Shown piece by piece: positions 39,976 through 50,927 of a DNA stretch of 64,000 nt. The notes beneath the pieces were generated by a model. It saw only the letters and a program-made list of their open reading frames with translations, was not told the DNA's origin and made no database searches. How positions within the stretch are numbered: the stretch's first letter is position 1; each line of letters starts with the position of its first letter. The translations under genes were made by a program, and so were the position numbers. The stretch is from Rhynchopus euleeides (lineage: Eukaryota > Euglenozoa > Diplonemea > Diplonemida > Diplonemidae): positions 1,488,001 to 1,552,000 of the forward strand of contig OY723316.1 of the NCBI GenBank assembly GCA_963210315.1, given 5' to 3'.

Positions 39976-40517
39976 GGCAGTGCTCGCCGAATACGGGCAT
40001 ACGTATGCGTATTCGTACGTATGCACGTATGCAGATTTCGAAAAAACGCCTGCATACGTCTGTTAATATTTTTGCAATGTACGCTGCCAGGCAGGGCTTC
40101 CCCCACACATGCCACTCTTTGGTGCCTGCCCACTGTGCCTCCTGCTGTTCTGGCACGAACAACGTCGCTACTGTGCCCAAAAATGCCCGGAAACACATTT
40201 TTGGGACATATGCGCACCCAGAGAGCCAGATTTGGCCGTTGGGGGAAAATCAGATTTTGGGTCCATCCGGGCCCGGCCCATACTTATGGGCTTTCCCCGA
40301 CCCAAGGTACCCAGGGGCCGAAACAACGTACGTGGGTCCACTGCGCACTGAGAACCTAGCCCACAGGACGACAGGACGTGCACAGGCACCGGGCCCACTC
40401 TCCTCCACCGGTGACCTGCCAGCCGTATGCGTATTCGAGCCGTATGCGTATTCATACGTATGCACGTATGCAGATTTTGGGTTTTTCGAAGAATACGCGT
40501 GTTCTGCAAGCACTGCC
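39976..40517. mobile_element. Inverted-end element with GTATGC-rich subterminal repeats
   Basis: About 540 bp. The left end GGCAGTGCTCGCCGAATACG matches the inverse of the right end with four changes. Both subterminal regions carry CGTATGCGTATT and TACGTATGCACGTATGCAGA in direct orientation. No transposase. No clear target duplication. Confidence 0.5.
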
Positions 40518-40686
40518 GAGCCCCCTGCCTCCATCTCTTCTCTTTTTTTCCGAAGTTATTATTCGTCTTCGCAACCTCTCTCTCTCTCACCACCCACCCC
40601 ACCCCCCCGCCCCTCCCACAACCACCCATGCAACAACACCACTCCAGGGCCGCCCCCCACTCGCGCCTGCGCGCGACAGGTGACAC

Positions 40687-43600
40687 ATGCTCGGCCTCGA
40701 CCTACAGTTCGATGTCGACCTTGGCCTGTCCGTATCCGGCATCGCTGTCTATGGCATCGAACTGCTAGCCTGTGTCGCCCTCCTCTACCACAGGCGCCAC
40801 CCATATGTCCACCGCCTGTCACCCCGCATGCTTGCGATCAGCCAGCTTGCCGCCTTTGCCTGGTTCCTGACACTCGCTTTTAACGACAGCCTCGCAGACC
40901 TCTGGGACGCATGGAGCTGGACGTGCTGGATCCCGCAGCTCTCCGTCCGCGCCTTCTGCTTCACAGCCTTCATCGCCTCCGTCGTCTCCCGCCACTACGT
41001 GGTTTACTCCCGCTGGCTCTCTGTGGAGCGATTCACCACCTCACTCACCCTTATCAACGGCGCCTTCCTTTTGGCGAACATCTCCCTCGTCGTCTGCCTG
41101 GTGTTGGTGGGGAACGGGCATGCCTCTGCAGAGGAGAAGTGTGCCCTCTGCGAGCACTCGGCCGTGATCTACCTGGTGTACCAAGGAGTGCTGCTGCTCG
41201 CGGTGTGTGTCATGACGGTCATCCTGGCGCGCACCGTGTATATCGACACCCGTGCGGACTACCGGGTCCTCCATCCCAAGGCTCTGAATGCGATGATCGA
41301 CATGGCGGCGATGGTGATGATGGCGATAGTATACGGCGTCATCTTCCACACCAACTACTCTCAGCCTACCTCGGCGCGTGACAACGTGCTGGCGGGCATC
41401 ACAGCTCTGGGCATCCCCTCCCTTATGTTCTGGTCTCAGATAGTGCCGGCTCTGCTCGGCGTTGGCCAGCAGAGCCCCGAGATGTCCGTCATCCCGAGCC
41501 AGGTGTTCGACCACTCGACAGGCGCCTTCACCAGCAACGTTGCGGACCTCCCGAAGCTCCGCCGCGTTTTGGCGGACGACTCGCAGCGGCTGAAGCCCAG
41601 CAGGGGCATCAACGACGCGACGTCCATCCCCATGCACGACACGCAGAGCCTCTTCGACCTCATCGCCAACGGGGATGTCGACAGCTGCCGCAACTTCCTC
41701 CTCGAGAGAGGTGTCGACCTTCTGGGCGTGCCGGGACCCTCTGGGCAGACCGCGCTGCACGTCGCAGTGGGGTGCTCCGGCCTGTCTCAGGAGACGCGTC
41801 TCCAGGTTGTGGAGCTCCTGATGGATATGAAGGCTTCGCTCGGTATGCAGGACAGCGAGGGTCGGACACCGCTCCACCTTGCGGCGTCGCTGTCCGACCC
41901 GCAGCTGGTGTGCTTCATGGTGCAGAGCGCGATGAAGTCGGCGAAGTTTGGCGACTCGGCAAACCCTCACATGACGTCGCTGATCAACGTCATCGCGTGC
42001 GACGGCGCGACGCCCCTCCACATCGCGACTAAACTGCAGGACATGGGCACGCTGACCATGCTTCTGGGCATGGGTGCCGACCCCTCTCGCTGCGCGCCCT
42101 GCAAGCTGCAGACGAAGGCGGAGGATTGGGACACAGCCTACGAGGCGTCCATCGGCGACACCCTCCCGGGCAAGGCGAGCTTCATGCTGGCTGTGGAGAT
42201 GGGCGCCCTGCCCATCGTGCAGCAGATGGTGTCCTCCTCCCCGCGGACCTGCGATCTGGAGCAGCTCAGCCCGCACGGCCTGACGCCACTCATGGCTGCC
42301 GCGTACCTCCGCCACACCCAGGTCGCCCTCTTCCTCCTCAAGAGCGGTGCCAACGTCTGGCATACTATGCCCTCCGCTCGCCCGTCACGAGGCCTGTCGG
42401 TGCTGCACTGCTGTGCGATAGGAGGGGATCCCATTGTGCTGAACGCGGTAGTATGCAAAGCGGGGTGGGGCGTGTGTGTTGTTTTCCCCCACAGTGTGTG
42501 TCAAATCATTTCATCAGTGGATATATACAGGGTGGAGGCAGCACCAGAGAGAGAGAGAGAGAGTTTGCAGTTCACGGGGGCTTACACAGCCTTTGACACA
42601 GGAGTGTGCGCTCAACGAAAAGTAGCCCGGATCTGCCTCTTTTTGCAGTTGCTGGGGCAGGGGGGGGGGGTTCTCTTCTTACAGCGAAAAGGAGTACGAT
42701 TTTGGGTGGGAAGAAAAAGGTGGTGTTTTTGGCAAGGGGGTGGGCCCCCGCCCCAGACACAACGTGCATCGTCTGTTAGGATTCTCCCCCAATTCACACC
42801 CAATCGCAGCCAAATGACACCTGCACCCCCCCTTCCGTCCACACTCCACAGGCAAAAGAGCTCACAAGCTGCTCGCAGATGCCCATCGGCACCGACACCG
42901 ACACCTACGAGAGGTGCACCTCAATATCGGAAAGCGATTCTATGAACGCGCCGATCCCGGCTGCACCTCAAGACATCCCCGCCTCTCTTAGAGACCATCT
43001 CCCTGAGTCCGCATCCCAGTCATGCCCATCGACGCATCTGCTCGAGAGGTGTGTTGGCTTGGCTGCGGTGCCCCTACAAAGGCACCATCCTTTTCCGTTT
43101 TGCTGCGTCACTCGGAAAACCTGAATACTCTTAGAGAGAGAGAAAAGTCCCCTGTTGTTTTGTTGACCGCTTCCACCGTGGTCGAGCTGCCATCCCTACT
43201 TTGCTATGATATTATCACTCTTCAGGCGCTTCGAGGGGTTGTCCCTCTTTCTCGAGTAGACCACATCAGCAGCAGCCATCCACCCTGATGGCCACACCCT
43301 CCCTTGCGTGGGTGTGGGGATTATGCCGCCACCGATGGGCCGTTCTCCCACACCTATCTGAGTCTGAAATCAGAAGAGGTTTCAAAAACAACATCTGCTG
43401 TTGCCACATCCACCACCACAACACATGCAGGTCGATGCAGATCTCTCACCAGTATAGTGCTGATCAGCTCCCAAGAATCGCCTTCACGTCGTCTCGCAAC
43501 CTCGGCAGCATAAACAGCGACGCAGCAAGCGTACATGAGGATGGCTTCCCGACAGACGACGATGTCCGTGCTGCGATGACTGTCCTTGCTGCGCGTGGCG

Positions 43601-45333
43601 AGTTGGAGGTATGTTGCACCATAGGGGGTCTTCGCTGGTCGACAAACTTCGTCAGTTTTCAGCTAATTCAACAGGAAATGCACCAAAATGCACTGACGAT
43701 CACCCTGTAGCGAAGACCCCCATACTCTACTGCCCCTGTGGTGCACAGCCCTGCCCTCCTCCCTGCGCTGTCGCAGCAGCAGGGTAGCGTATCAGCCAGC
43801 ACCAGCCAGCGGGAGTGCCACACAACCACTGCAGTGCAGCGCCCCTTTGCTCGTCCGACTCTGTTTTTCACGTTGTGCTTAGTTGACGCTTTCCGCACGC
43901 AAAAAAATACCCGCACCCCTCCCAAATCCCCTTAGTTATGGCCGAGGACTCGTCTTTGATCCTCTCTCTGCCCCACACAAGAGGGGGGTTTTGCGACAAC
44001 ACAATTTTGCACGCCCCCTCTTTCGCTTCTTTTATAGATCACCCCCCCACACCGCACCCACAGCCGCTGCCTGCCGAGCAGGCTCTTCTGAACAAGCTTG
44101 AGGACATATGGGACGCTTCGACCCGAGGCGCCCCTCCTGCCGACTCTCTTACCACAGACGTGCAGCGTGCCATCCAAGACCTCCTCCCCGGCAGCGACCA
44201 GCTCCGCGCTGTCCTGGCGCAGGAGCAGTTCCAGTGGACCGGTGCCGCCTTCGCCTCCCCCTTGACCGCGCCGAAGGCGCGGCAGCTGGCGGCGGAGGTG
44301 CGGCGGAAGGTGGCCAACCCTGCGATCGACATCTCTAACTTCGCAGCCCATGAGAGGCGGCTGGCGGCGCAGGCTGCAGCGCTGCCCGACGACGAGCAGG
44401 ACAAGATCCTCCGATCCCTCGACGTCCTGGGGAGGCATGTTGAGCACCTCACGGGCGAGCGGGTCCGATCCCTGCAGTACCGCAGCCCATCCATGCGCAG
44501 TGTTGCTGGGTCGCCCCGCGCCCAGGTCAGCAGGTCGCCCACCGAGGGGCTGTATGAGCAGCTGAAGAAGGACATCGACTTCCTGACTGACACGGACTCC
44601 ATCCCGATGAACGTTCACAGGTACCTCAACAGGTGCGACTGCTGGGGGCGCACGGCGCTGCATTGGGCTGTGCTGCGGCGCAACTCGGGTGCCGTGTATT
44701 TCCTTCTGATGCTGGGGAGCAGCGTGTCCATCAGGGACAGGAAGTCGCGCAGGCGGAGCGACGTGCTGGGGCTGACCAGCATGCAATATGCCGAGAGGCT
44801 GTACACCGGCGGGTGTGTGGGGCCGTACCTTGCGGTTGCAGAGGCCGAAAGGCAGAAGACGAAGCTGCGGCAGAGGGTATGGTGCAGTGGTGAGTGTGGG
44901 GCTGGGCTGAGGGGCTTCTTTCAGCACACTTCGACGTGGGCGGAAATCCCACATCGAAGACTGAAAGAGTCACCTCCTCCCTGGGTTGAAACACGCACAC
45001 ACCTCGGCCTGTGAATGCGGTTAGATAGATGTGGCTCTGCATTGAGAGTCAAATTTGACCTGATTTCTCCGTGTTCCATTTCCTCCTTCATTGCATGAGA
45101 CACACAGGGGGGTCTTCGCTGGTCGTTATTCTTTGTCAATCTTCGTCAGTTTTTCAGCCAATTCAGCAGGAAATGCACCAAAAATGCACTGACGACCACC
45201 CCGTAGCGAAGACCCCTGCACAGACAGAATATAAAGCTTGGCCCTCTACTCCTCCTCTCCTCCAACCCCACCTACCCTGCAGACTTCGACGTCATTGCGA
45301 ATCGACGATTTCCCAAAGCCGCCGACTCGCTGA
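40687..45333 (+). CDS. Seven-transmembrane protein with ankyrin repeats, five exons
   Basis: Exons 40687-42450, 42852-43048, 43431-43608, 44064-44876 and 45283-45333 join in frame to about 1,000 aa (donors GTATGC, GTGTGT, GTATGT, GTATGG). About seven hydrophobic segments fill residues 15-265. Ankyrin-type repeats follow (SGQTALHVAVG, EGRTPLHLAAS, DGATPLHIATK, HGLTPLMAAAY), and another near the C-terminus after a long linker (WGRTALHWAVLRRNSG). The tail ends DDFPKPPTR. The receptor-like N-half and cytosolic ankyrin arrangement suggest a membrane sensor or scaffold; ligand unknown. Introns 1, 3 and 4 contain repeat elements seen elsewhere in the window. Exon 1 could end at 42447 instead (same phase). 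Confidence 0.82.
42570..42715. repeat. Dispersed repeat A, copy 3, inside intron 1 of 7TM-ankyrin gene
   Basis: TTACACAGCCTTTGACACAG, GTGTGCGCTCAACGAAAAGT, TTTTTGCAGTTGCTGGGGCA and GCGAAAAGGAGTACGA in the same order as at 28925. Confidence 0.7.
43624..43721. mobile_element. MITE with GGGGTCTTCGCT-type ends, copy 2, in intron 3 of 7TM-ankyrin gene
   Basis: 98 bp with ends GGGGGTCTTCGCTGG and TAGCGAAGACCCCC. ATA flanks both sides, a possible TA or ATA duplication. Confidence 0.8.
45107..45216. mobile_element. MITE with GGGGTCTTCGCT-type ends, copy 3, in intron 4 of 7TM-ankyrin gene
   Basis: 110 bp, same orientation as copy 2. Interior AGGAAATGCACCAAAAATGC matches it closely. A relative of the 28439 element lies directly upstream. 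Confidence 0.8.
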
Positions 45334-46133
45334 CAGCAGATATTATTGTCGGACCCAAGACGGGACGTGCCTGTCTTGTCCCCCTGTGTCTATGTGCGGT
45401 GGTAGGGGGTGGGGGGCACACGGTTTTTTTTGAGTGGATTTGATCCTGTGCTGCGGTCCAATCTAGATGCTTATTGTGGATACCCCAGCCCGTGTATGTC
45501 ACAGCATGTGTGTGTCTGTGTCTGTGCAAATCCGTTCTTTCCCATAACAGGGGCAACCAGGGTGTGTCTGCGTGTCTTTGTGGTGACAACGTTTTCAGCA
45601 GTTTCTGACCCTTGGCACGAGGTTGTGTGCCGTGCCCGCTGCTGCAGCCTTGTGTAAAGTGTGACAACGTTCGGGCCATGGCACCAAACCTGCTGCAGCC
45701 CATACTCCCCCGCCCCGACAGCAGAGTGTTTTGGCGTGTCATGTTCGGTGCCACATCGGTGTGCTCCGTTCACAGTCCCTATGGGAAATCGGAAACAGGA
45801 ATCTTGCCCAACCCGACTTATCCGGCGTGCCCCAGGCACTTGGGAGGCCCTGTTGAAACAGGGTTGCGCTCTCGCGTTGAGGGTGGACGGGGTCTGTGTC
45901 TGTGTGTGAAAAAGTGTTTCCCAAAAAAAAATGATCCCGTCGTACGCAACGTGTTTGTGTTTGTTGCAACCCAAAGCTTTCGTCAAGAAAAGACAAGGCG
46001 CCAAACACTCCCCCCTCGAAGAAAATCTGAAATTCAAGAAAAAAAATAAATGTTTTTGAAAAAATGCAGAAGAAAAAGCGAACCCTCCCCCCGAGCCTGT
46101 GCAGTAGCCTAGCTCTCGCAGTGCCTGTGATTG
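45334..46133. other. Spacer, no gene seen
   Basis: About 800 bases. Both strands have short open frames without domain signals. 46127-46133 is the target duplication of the next element. Confidence 0.4.
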
Positions 46134-46957
46134 CAGGGCATTAGTTTGGGCTGGTTATCTGGTTATGATAACCAGGATTTGGAGAAACCTGGTTATTTTA
46201 AAAAATAAAAAAAAGTCAAAATTCTGGCTCGGAACCGGGGATTTTCCTGACCAAGTAACCTGCTGCGCTAGCCCACCAAGCAGCCATAGTACGACACGAC
46301 TTGCATCTGTCATTCGGCGGCAGATGCAGGCCAAGATTGTACAGCGCCCTTCTGCGCCGTCCCTCACTGACAAAACCCAGGCCACGACGAAGGTGAGCCA
46401 GCATGCGACCCGGATTCGTGTGTGATCAACCCGTAACGTGTCGCAAGAGCTGCTCTGGAGCATTGCACTCCTCTGCAACAGCCGGAATGCGGCCAACATC
46501 TGCAGCATTCTGCTGGAGCAGACAGAAACTCTGGGGACAACTTCTGGAACCGCGTCGTGTCCTTCGCCACTGACTGGTGCAACACCATGGGTGGTGGGAA
46601 ACCCGGGGCGCAACTCCACGCGAAAATTGCCAAGTGCCGTGTACGCTCTGGGCGTCGTCCCGCAGCCATGCCCTCAATTCAAGCTTCGGGCGCTCGCGGA
46701 GTGCCAGGAAGCCTGTCGGCGTGTAGATTGGTTATCCTCCTGGCACCACCGCGAATTGTGTGCTGTGTCCTCTCACAAACCCGGGGGAAGTAGAGACTAT
46801 ACATAACCTGGGGGTGGGGTGACAGGTAATAGCACGCCGCGGTCCCAACGGCGCAGGAGGCGCTCGGGCGCGAAGCGCCCGAGCGAAAAACTTTGGTGGG
46901 TCATAACCAGGGTAACCAGGTTTCAGGCTCCGTCGGGAAGGTCAAACTAATGCCCTG
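46134..46957. mobile_element. DNA transposon remnant with CAGGGCATTAGTTTG ends
   Basis: 824 bp with perfect 15-bp inverted ends. GTGATTG is repeated directly on both sides (46127-46133, 46958-46964). Subterminal CTGGTTAT and ATAACCAG motifs are clustered. CAGGG ends suggest hAT, but the visible duplication is 7 rather than 8 bp. The interior has a plus-strand open stretch near 46438-46806 that I could not assign. Confidence 0.7.
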
Positions 46958-47380
46958 GTGATTGTCGATACCAAAAAAAAAGCGAACCCTTCCCCCTCAC
47001 AGCAGCATAGCCTATTGGGTGCCAACAACTAGGGGGAGACACAGGAGGGGGATTCGGGTTGATGGAGGGTGGGGTGGGTTGGGTTGCGGCGGGGGTGGGA
47101 CCTCCTACCTTCCCCTCCAATTTCACCTCCCCCACCACCACCACAGCCATCCCCCCCACCCCCCACCCCCACTCCGACTTCCTTCCGCCAGAAGGGCATG
47201 CGTACATAGAGTGTGTCCAATTCTATGGGGGTCTTCGCTGCGGGGGGTGATCGTCAGTGCATTTTTTTGCTGTTGAATTCGCTGGAAAACTGACGAAGAT
47301 TGACGAAGGGTAACTGACCCAGCGAAGACACCCCCCCTCCCCCCTATAGCACTTTGAGATACCAACGGGGGGGGGGGGGG
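46958..47380. other. Spacer with a MITE and homopurine/homopyrimidine runs
   Basis: Contains CCCACCACCACCACAG runs near 47130, the MITE at 47227 and a G13-type run just before 47381. AGCGAACCCTTCCCCCTCAC near 46980 resembles sequence at 46076 on the other side of the transposon, so the flank may be an older duplication. Confidence 0.4.
47227..47337. mobile_element. MITE with GGGGTCTTCGCT-type ends, copy 4
   Basis: About 111 bp, with ends GGGGGTCTTCGCTG and CAGCGAAGACACCCCC. Interior GATCGTCAGTGCATTTTTTT places it in the same family and orientation as copy 1. Confidence 0.75.
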
Positions 47381-48533
47381 TAGGGGGGGTCAAATGGGGG
47401 TGACAAACACGATTTTTCAAAAAACCGGCGCAGAGGCCCCAAAGCCCCCGTAAACCCTCCAAACCCCCCCCAGATCGGTCCGGAAACCCATCGAACCCCA
47501 CTTTTCCACCATTCCGGGCACCTCAGGTGCCCGAATTGGGGTACCTAAATTTTGTGCCACCGTTTGGTACCGGACAGTGCCACTGTGTGGGAGGTTGGAA
47601 AAGAAAATGCCCCAACACACCACATCTGAGGGTTGCAATGCATGTTGCTTGCCAACCACGTCATCCGGTGGGTGTCAGGCGCTATGTAGGTGGCATGAGC
47701 CAGGTCTTCGATGTGTTCTGGCTTGTATATGTACCTCCCTGCCTGCGGCACAGGCACTGCCTTTGTCCCCCACACCAGCCACAGAGAGCGTATTGTACTC
47801 GGTCCACGGTTGCTGATTCATTGTGATGCGTTGTATCCTCGAGTGAACGTCACACACTAGTGGCACCACCACCCGCCATCCGAGAGCTGTATTGACTTTG
47901 CGCCCTTCCGTTGCATTCACCTCGCCACGCATATTGCACCGTTCAGTACCAGTGCTCTTGGGCCAGGCAAAGTAGACCGCAGCAACTACCAATTCTGGCA
48001 CAATGGGTACCACGACAGCGCACTTCGTGTGTTCCCGGAATGTACAGCTCGTGTTGCAACAGTCGTTGTCAATACATCCCGGTTGTGGAGCACTGCTGCA
48101 CAGGAATCACACGACCATCTGGACTTGTTCCGTACCTACAGGCAGCCTCCCGGTGCATGGTGGCAGGGAGGTACATATACAAGCCAGAACTCATCGAAGA
48201 CCTGGCTAATGCCACCTACATAGCGCCTGACACCCACCGGATGACGTGGTTGGCAAGCAACATGCATTGCAACCCTCAGATGTGGTGTGTTGGGGCATTT
48301 TCTTTTCCAACCTCCCACACAGTGGCACTGTCCGGTACCAAACGGTGGCACAAAATTTAGGTACCCCAATTCGGGCACCTGAGGTGCCCGGAATGGTGGA
48401 AAAGTGGGGTTCGATGGGTTTCCGGACCGATCTGGGGGGGTTTGGAGGGTTTACGGGGGCTTTGGGGCCTCTGCGCCGGTTTTTTGAAAAATCGTGTTTG
48501 TCCACGTAAAAGGGTGGCATTTGACCCCCCCTA
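47381..48533. mobile_element. Foldback DNA element with arms of about 360 bp
   Basis: Arms 47383-47743 and 48162-48531 are near-identical inverted copies around a 418-bp centre. The ends read GGGGGGGTCAAATG, each abutting TA, a likely TA target duplication. Landmarks present in both arms include CGGGCACCTCAGGTGCCCG (itself palindromic) and GTACCTCCCTGCC. Centre frames such as WHNGYHDSALRVFPEC could be a transposase relic, but I cannot assign a family. Confidence 0.8.
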
Positions 48534-49720
48534 GGCATACTTGTACCCCCATATGGGGAAGGCCAAAAATATGGGGAAAATATGGGGGGAATATGGGGGG
48601 TTTTTCAAGTCCTGTTCCCCCATATTTCCCCCATATGGGGGATATATGGGGGAAAACCCAGGGGTTCCTCAGGTGGAAGCAGTCAGCAAACAGTTCTCTT
48701 CGTTCTACTTTTCACAGGGTGTGAAGTCAGCCACTGACAGGGGACGTCTAGCACCTTGCAGTGCCATCTCACCTCGTCGCTTTCTGCAGAGAGGAAACGC
48801 CCGGCTGAAGTGCTCGAGTCAGACCACAAAAGGTGCTGTGAGAGTGCCGACCGCCACTTTCTTCAAGTCTGAGTAGCGGTCATCAGAGCATGCTGACCAG
48901 TAGTCCTGTCTTTGCTGGCAGAACAGTTGCGTCCTGCAGCCAGTCCTTGTACTGGCCTTCACAGGTCTCATTCCACCCGGCAGATGCAGCTTGAACATGT
49001 CAAGCTGCCTGGTGACGAGCGTCGACTCCGACTTTTCGGCGCTCGGAGCGGTCAAAAGCGGCGGAAGCGCCTGACACCCCAGAATGCACTGCTTGTGAAT
49101 TCCCTTGTCTGATTAAGGATCCCAGGGGGCAGTTCGCAATCGCAAACACACCAGAGGAGGAGGACAGCGAGTGTGAGAGTGACGTGCCGGACAGGACTTC
49201 AAAACACAGGAGTGTGTGTTGTGAGGAGCTGTTAACCCTGAACGCGCTATGTGTGTCTGTGCGTATGTGTCCACCACCGCTGCCGCTGTCACTGCGGTGC
49301 CCCGCCAAACCGGGAAGCGTTTGCTCTCCGCTGCCGCTGTATCGGCGCAGGAGAGGAACAGGAGGTCGGTGCGACCCACCTGGGGGATCTTCCAGGGGGG
49401 GCCAGACCTGGCCACACCTGAACGAGCGCGCACCTCCCCAGGATCGGACTCCTGGAGGATCCCCAACAAGGCATGAGGCCGGTTTCGACGCGCACTTCGT
49501 GTGTGTCTGTGCCTGAGTGGTTTGATGTTCTCCCGTTGCAGCACGAATACCCCCATATCCCCCCATATGGGCCCCATATTTCCCCCATATTCCCCCATAT
49601 TTTACCGGGTTTTCCCCATATTTTCAGCCTTTTTCCCCATATGGGGGCGGGGTTTTGCGACCCCCCATATTTCCCCCAGATTTAGGGGGTTCCCCATATG
49701 GGGGGACAAGTATGCCTAGG
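48530..49720. mobile_element. DNA element with CCATATGG-rich ends
   Basis: About 1.19 kb. Inverted ends CCTAGGCATACTTGT and ACAAGTATGCCTAGG continue into CCCCATATGGGGAA. The terminal 120-180 bp on each side hold many CCATATGG, CCCCATAT and ATATGGGG copies. TA at both ends may be the duplicated target; the left TA is shared with the foldback element. The centre has a plus-strand open stretch (RGRLAPCSAISPRRF, NARLKCSSQ) of unknown origin. Confidence 0.7.
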
Positions 49721-50854
49721 GGGGGGGGGGGCTCCAAAGCTGTGGTTTCCGTCGAGCAACCCGTGTAGAGAGGAGCACCCCTTCCCCCCCCCCTCGCCCT
49801 CCCCCCCCCTCCGTTCATGCTTCTTCACAATTTATTGGGATTCCTAACTTCAAGAAAAGGCCCCCAAAATAGTGCATCGGGTGGGGTGGGGTTGGGTGGG
49901 GTGGGTGTTATCCTAGCAGGCGGGGGTGAAAGAAGAACCGAAGAAAAGCAACGCATTTTCAGAGGTGGGGGACCCTCCTGCATGCTCTGCTGAACCCGTG
50001 GGGGGGGTGGGGTATGGTGTCTTCTCTACTGTTCCTGTCTATGCGCTTCAAAACCCCCCCCAGTGGCTGGCTTAACGCGGGGTACTGTAAGCAGGGCTGG
50101 CCGGGGGGGGTGGGGTGAGTGGTGGGGTGGGGTATGGTGTCTTCTCTACTGTTTCTGTCTATGCTGCGCTTCAAAAAAACCCCCCCCACCCACTTCCTCC
50201 TCAGGGGGTTTCGCTGTCCTGTGCCCCCCCCCCACCTCGGTGGGGTTTGTTTTGGCTGCGGATTGCTGTGTTCGGGTCTTGTTTCGGTGACAGAGGGAGG
50301 GGGAGGGGGGGGGGGGGGAGAGGGGCAGCGAGATGCCCCCGTTTCTCTGGGGGCCAGAGAGGCGGAGGGAGGAAACAGAGAAGCGCCGTGTTCGGCTTGT
50401 AGTGCGCGCATCCTATCTCACAGGACGAGATTTATTCAAAGAGGCGAGCCATGCCTCGAAACCCCTCCTCACTAAGGGCTGTCGGAGGTGTGGCAAAAAA
50501 TCAAAAGAAGTGTTCAAACAAAGTCGTTCAAAACTGCGCCGCGCGGGGAGAGATCCTTCGCTCTGTGTCGAAAGTGTGCACGCATGTCAGTCTGCGCCCC
50601 CGCCACCCCGCCCCTCTTCTTTGTGTGGCGGCTCAATTGTCTGCACTTCTGGGCGAAGGCGCACCTGCCCCTGCCCCTGCCCCCGCCCCCTCCCCCTCCC
50701 TCCCACAGAAACAAATGCGCTATTTTTCGCCTCTCGCTCTCTGAGCGCCAAGAAAGACCGTTCTTCACTGGGCCAGGCCTGGACACGGCCCAAAAAAACA
50801 TATCGTTCAAATCGTTCAACCCCGTGTCAGTTGTGTGGCACCCTCCTGTATATT
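49721..50854. other. Spacer with a short tandem duplication
   Basis: GTATGGTGTCTTCTCTACTG is repeated at about 50013 and 50132, each followed by TCTATG, CGCTTCAAAA and a C run: a duplication of about 118 bp. Long G and C runs lie near 49719, 49785 and 50300. A possible Cys-containing exon near 50418-50590 is not supported well enough to call. Confidence 0.45.
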
Positions 50855-50867
50855 CTTGTGTGTGGGT
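50855..50867. repeat. Target-site duplication of LINE copy B, left copy
   Basis: CTTGTGTGTGGGT, 13 bp, is repeated exactly at 59483-59495. Like that of copy A it is a GT-rich simple sequence. Confidence 0.82.
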
Positions 50868-50927
50868 AGTGATAGTGGTTTTAAGTGGGTAACCCTGCGC
50901 GGATCTGTGCCCACTCCCCGCCCACCC

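Larger units (their letters stand above)
39733..40686. other. Promoter-side region of 7TM-ankyrin gene
   Basis: No gene recognised. It is dominated by the long hairpin at 39887 and the inverted-end element at 39976. The 5' leader of the gene at 40687 follows (CT-rich, then CACCACTCC). Confidence 0.5.

Noticed and set aside
50418-50600. Zinc-ribbon-like exon (KGCRRCGKKSKEVFKQSRSK)
   Set aside because: The Cys pairs needed lie in two different frames and no convincing splice pair joins them.
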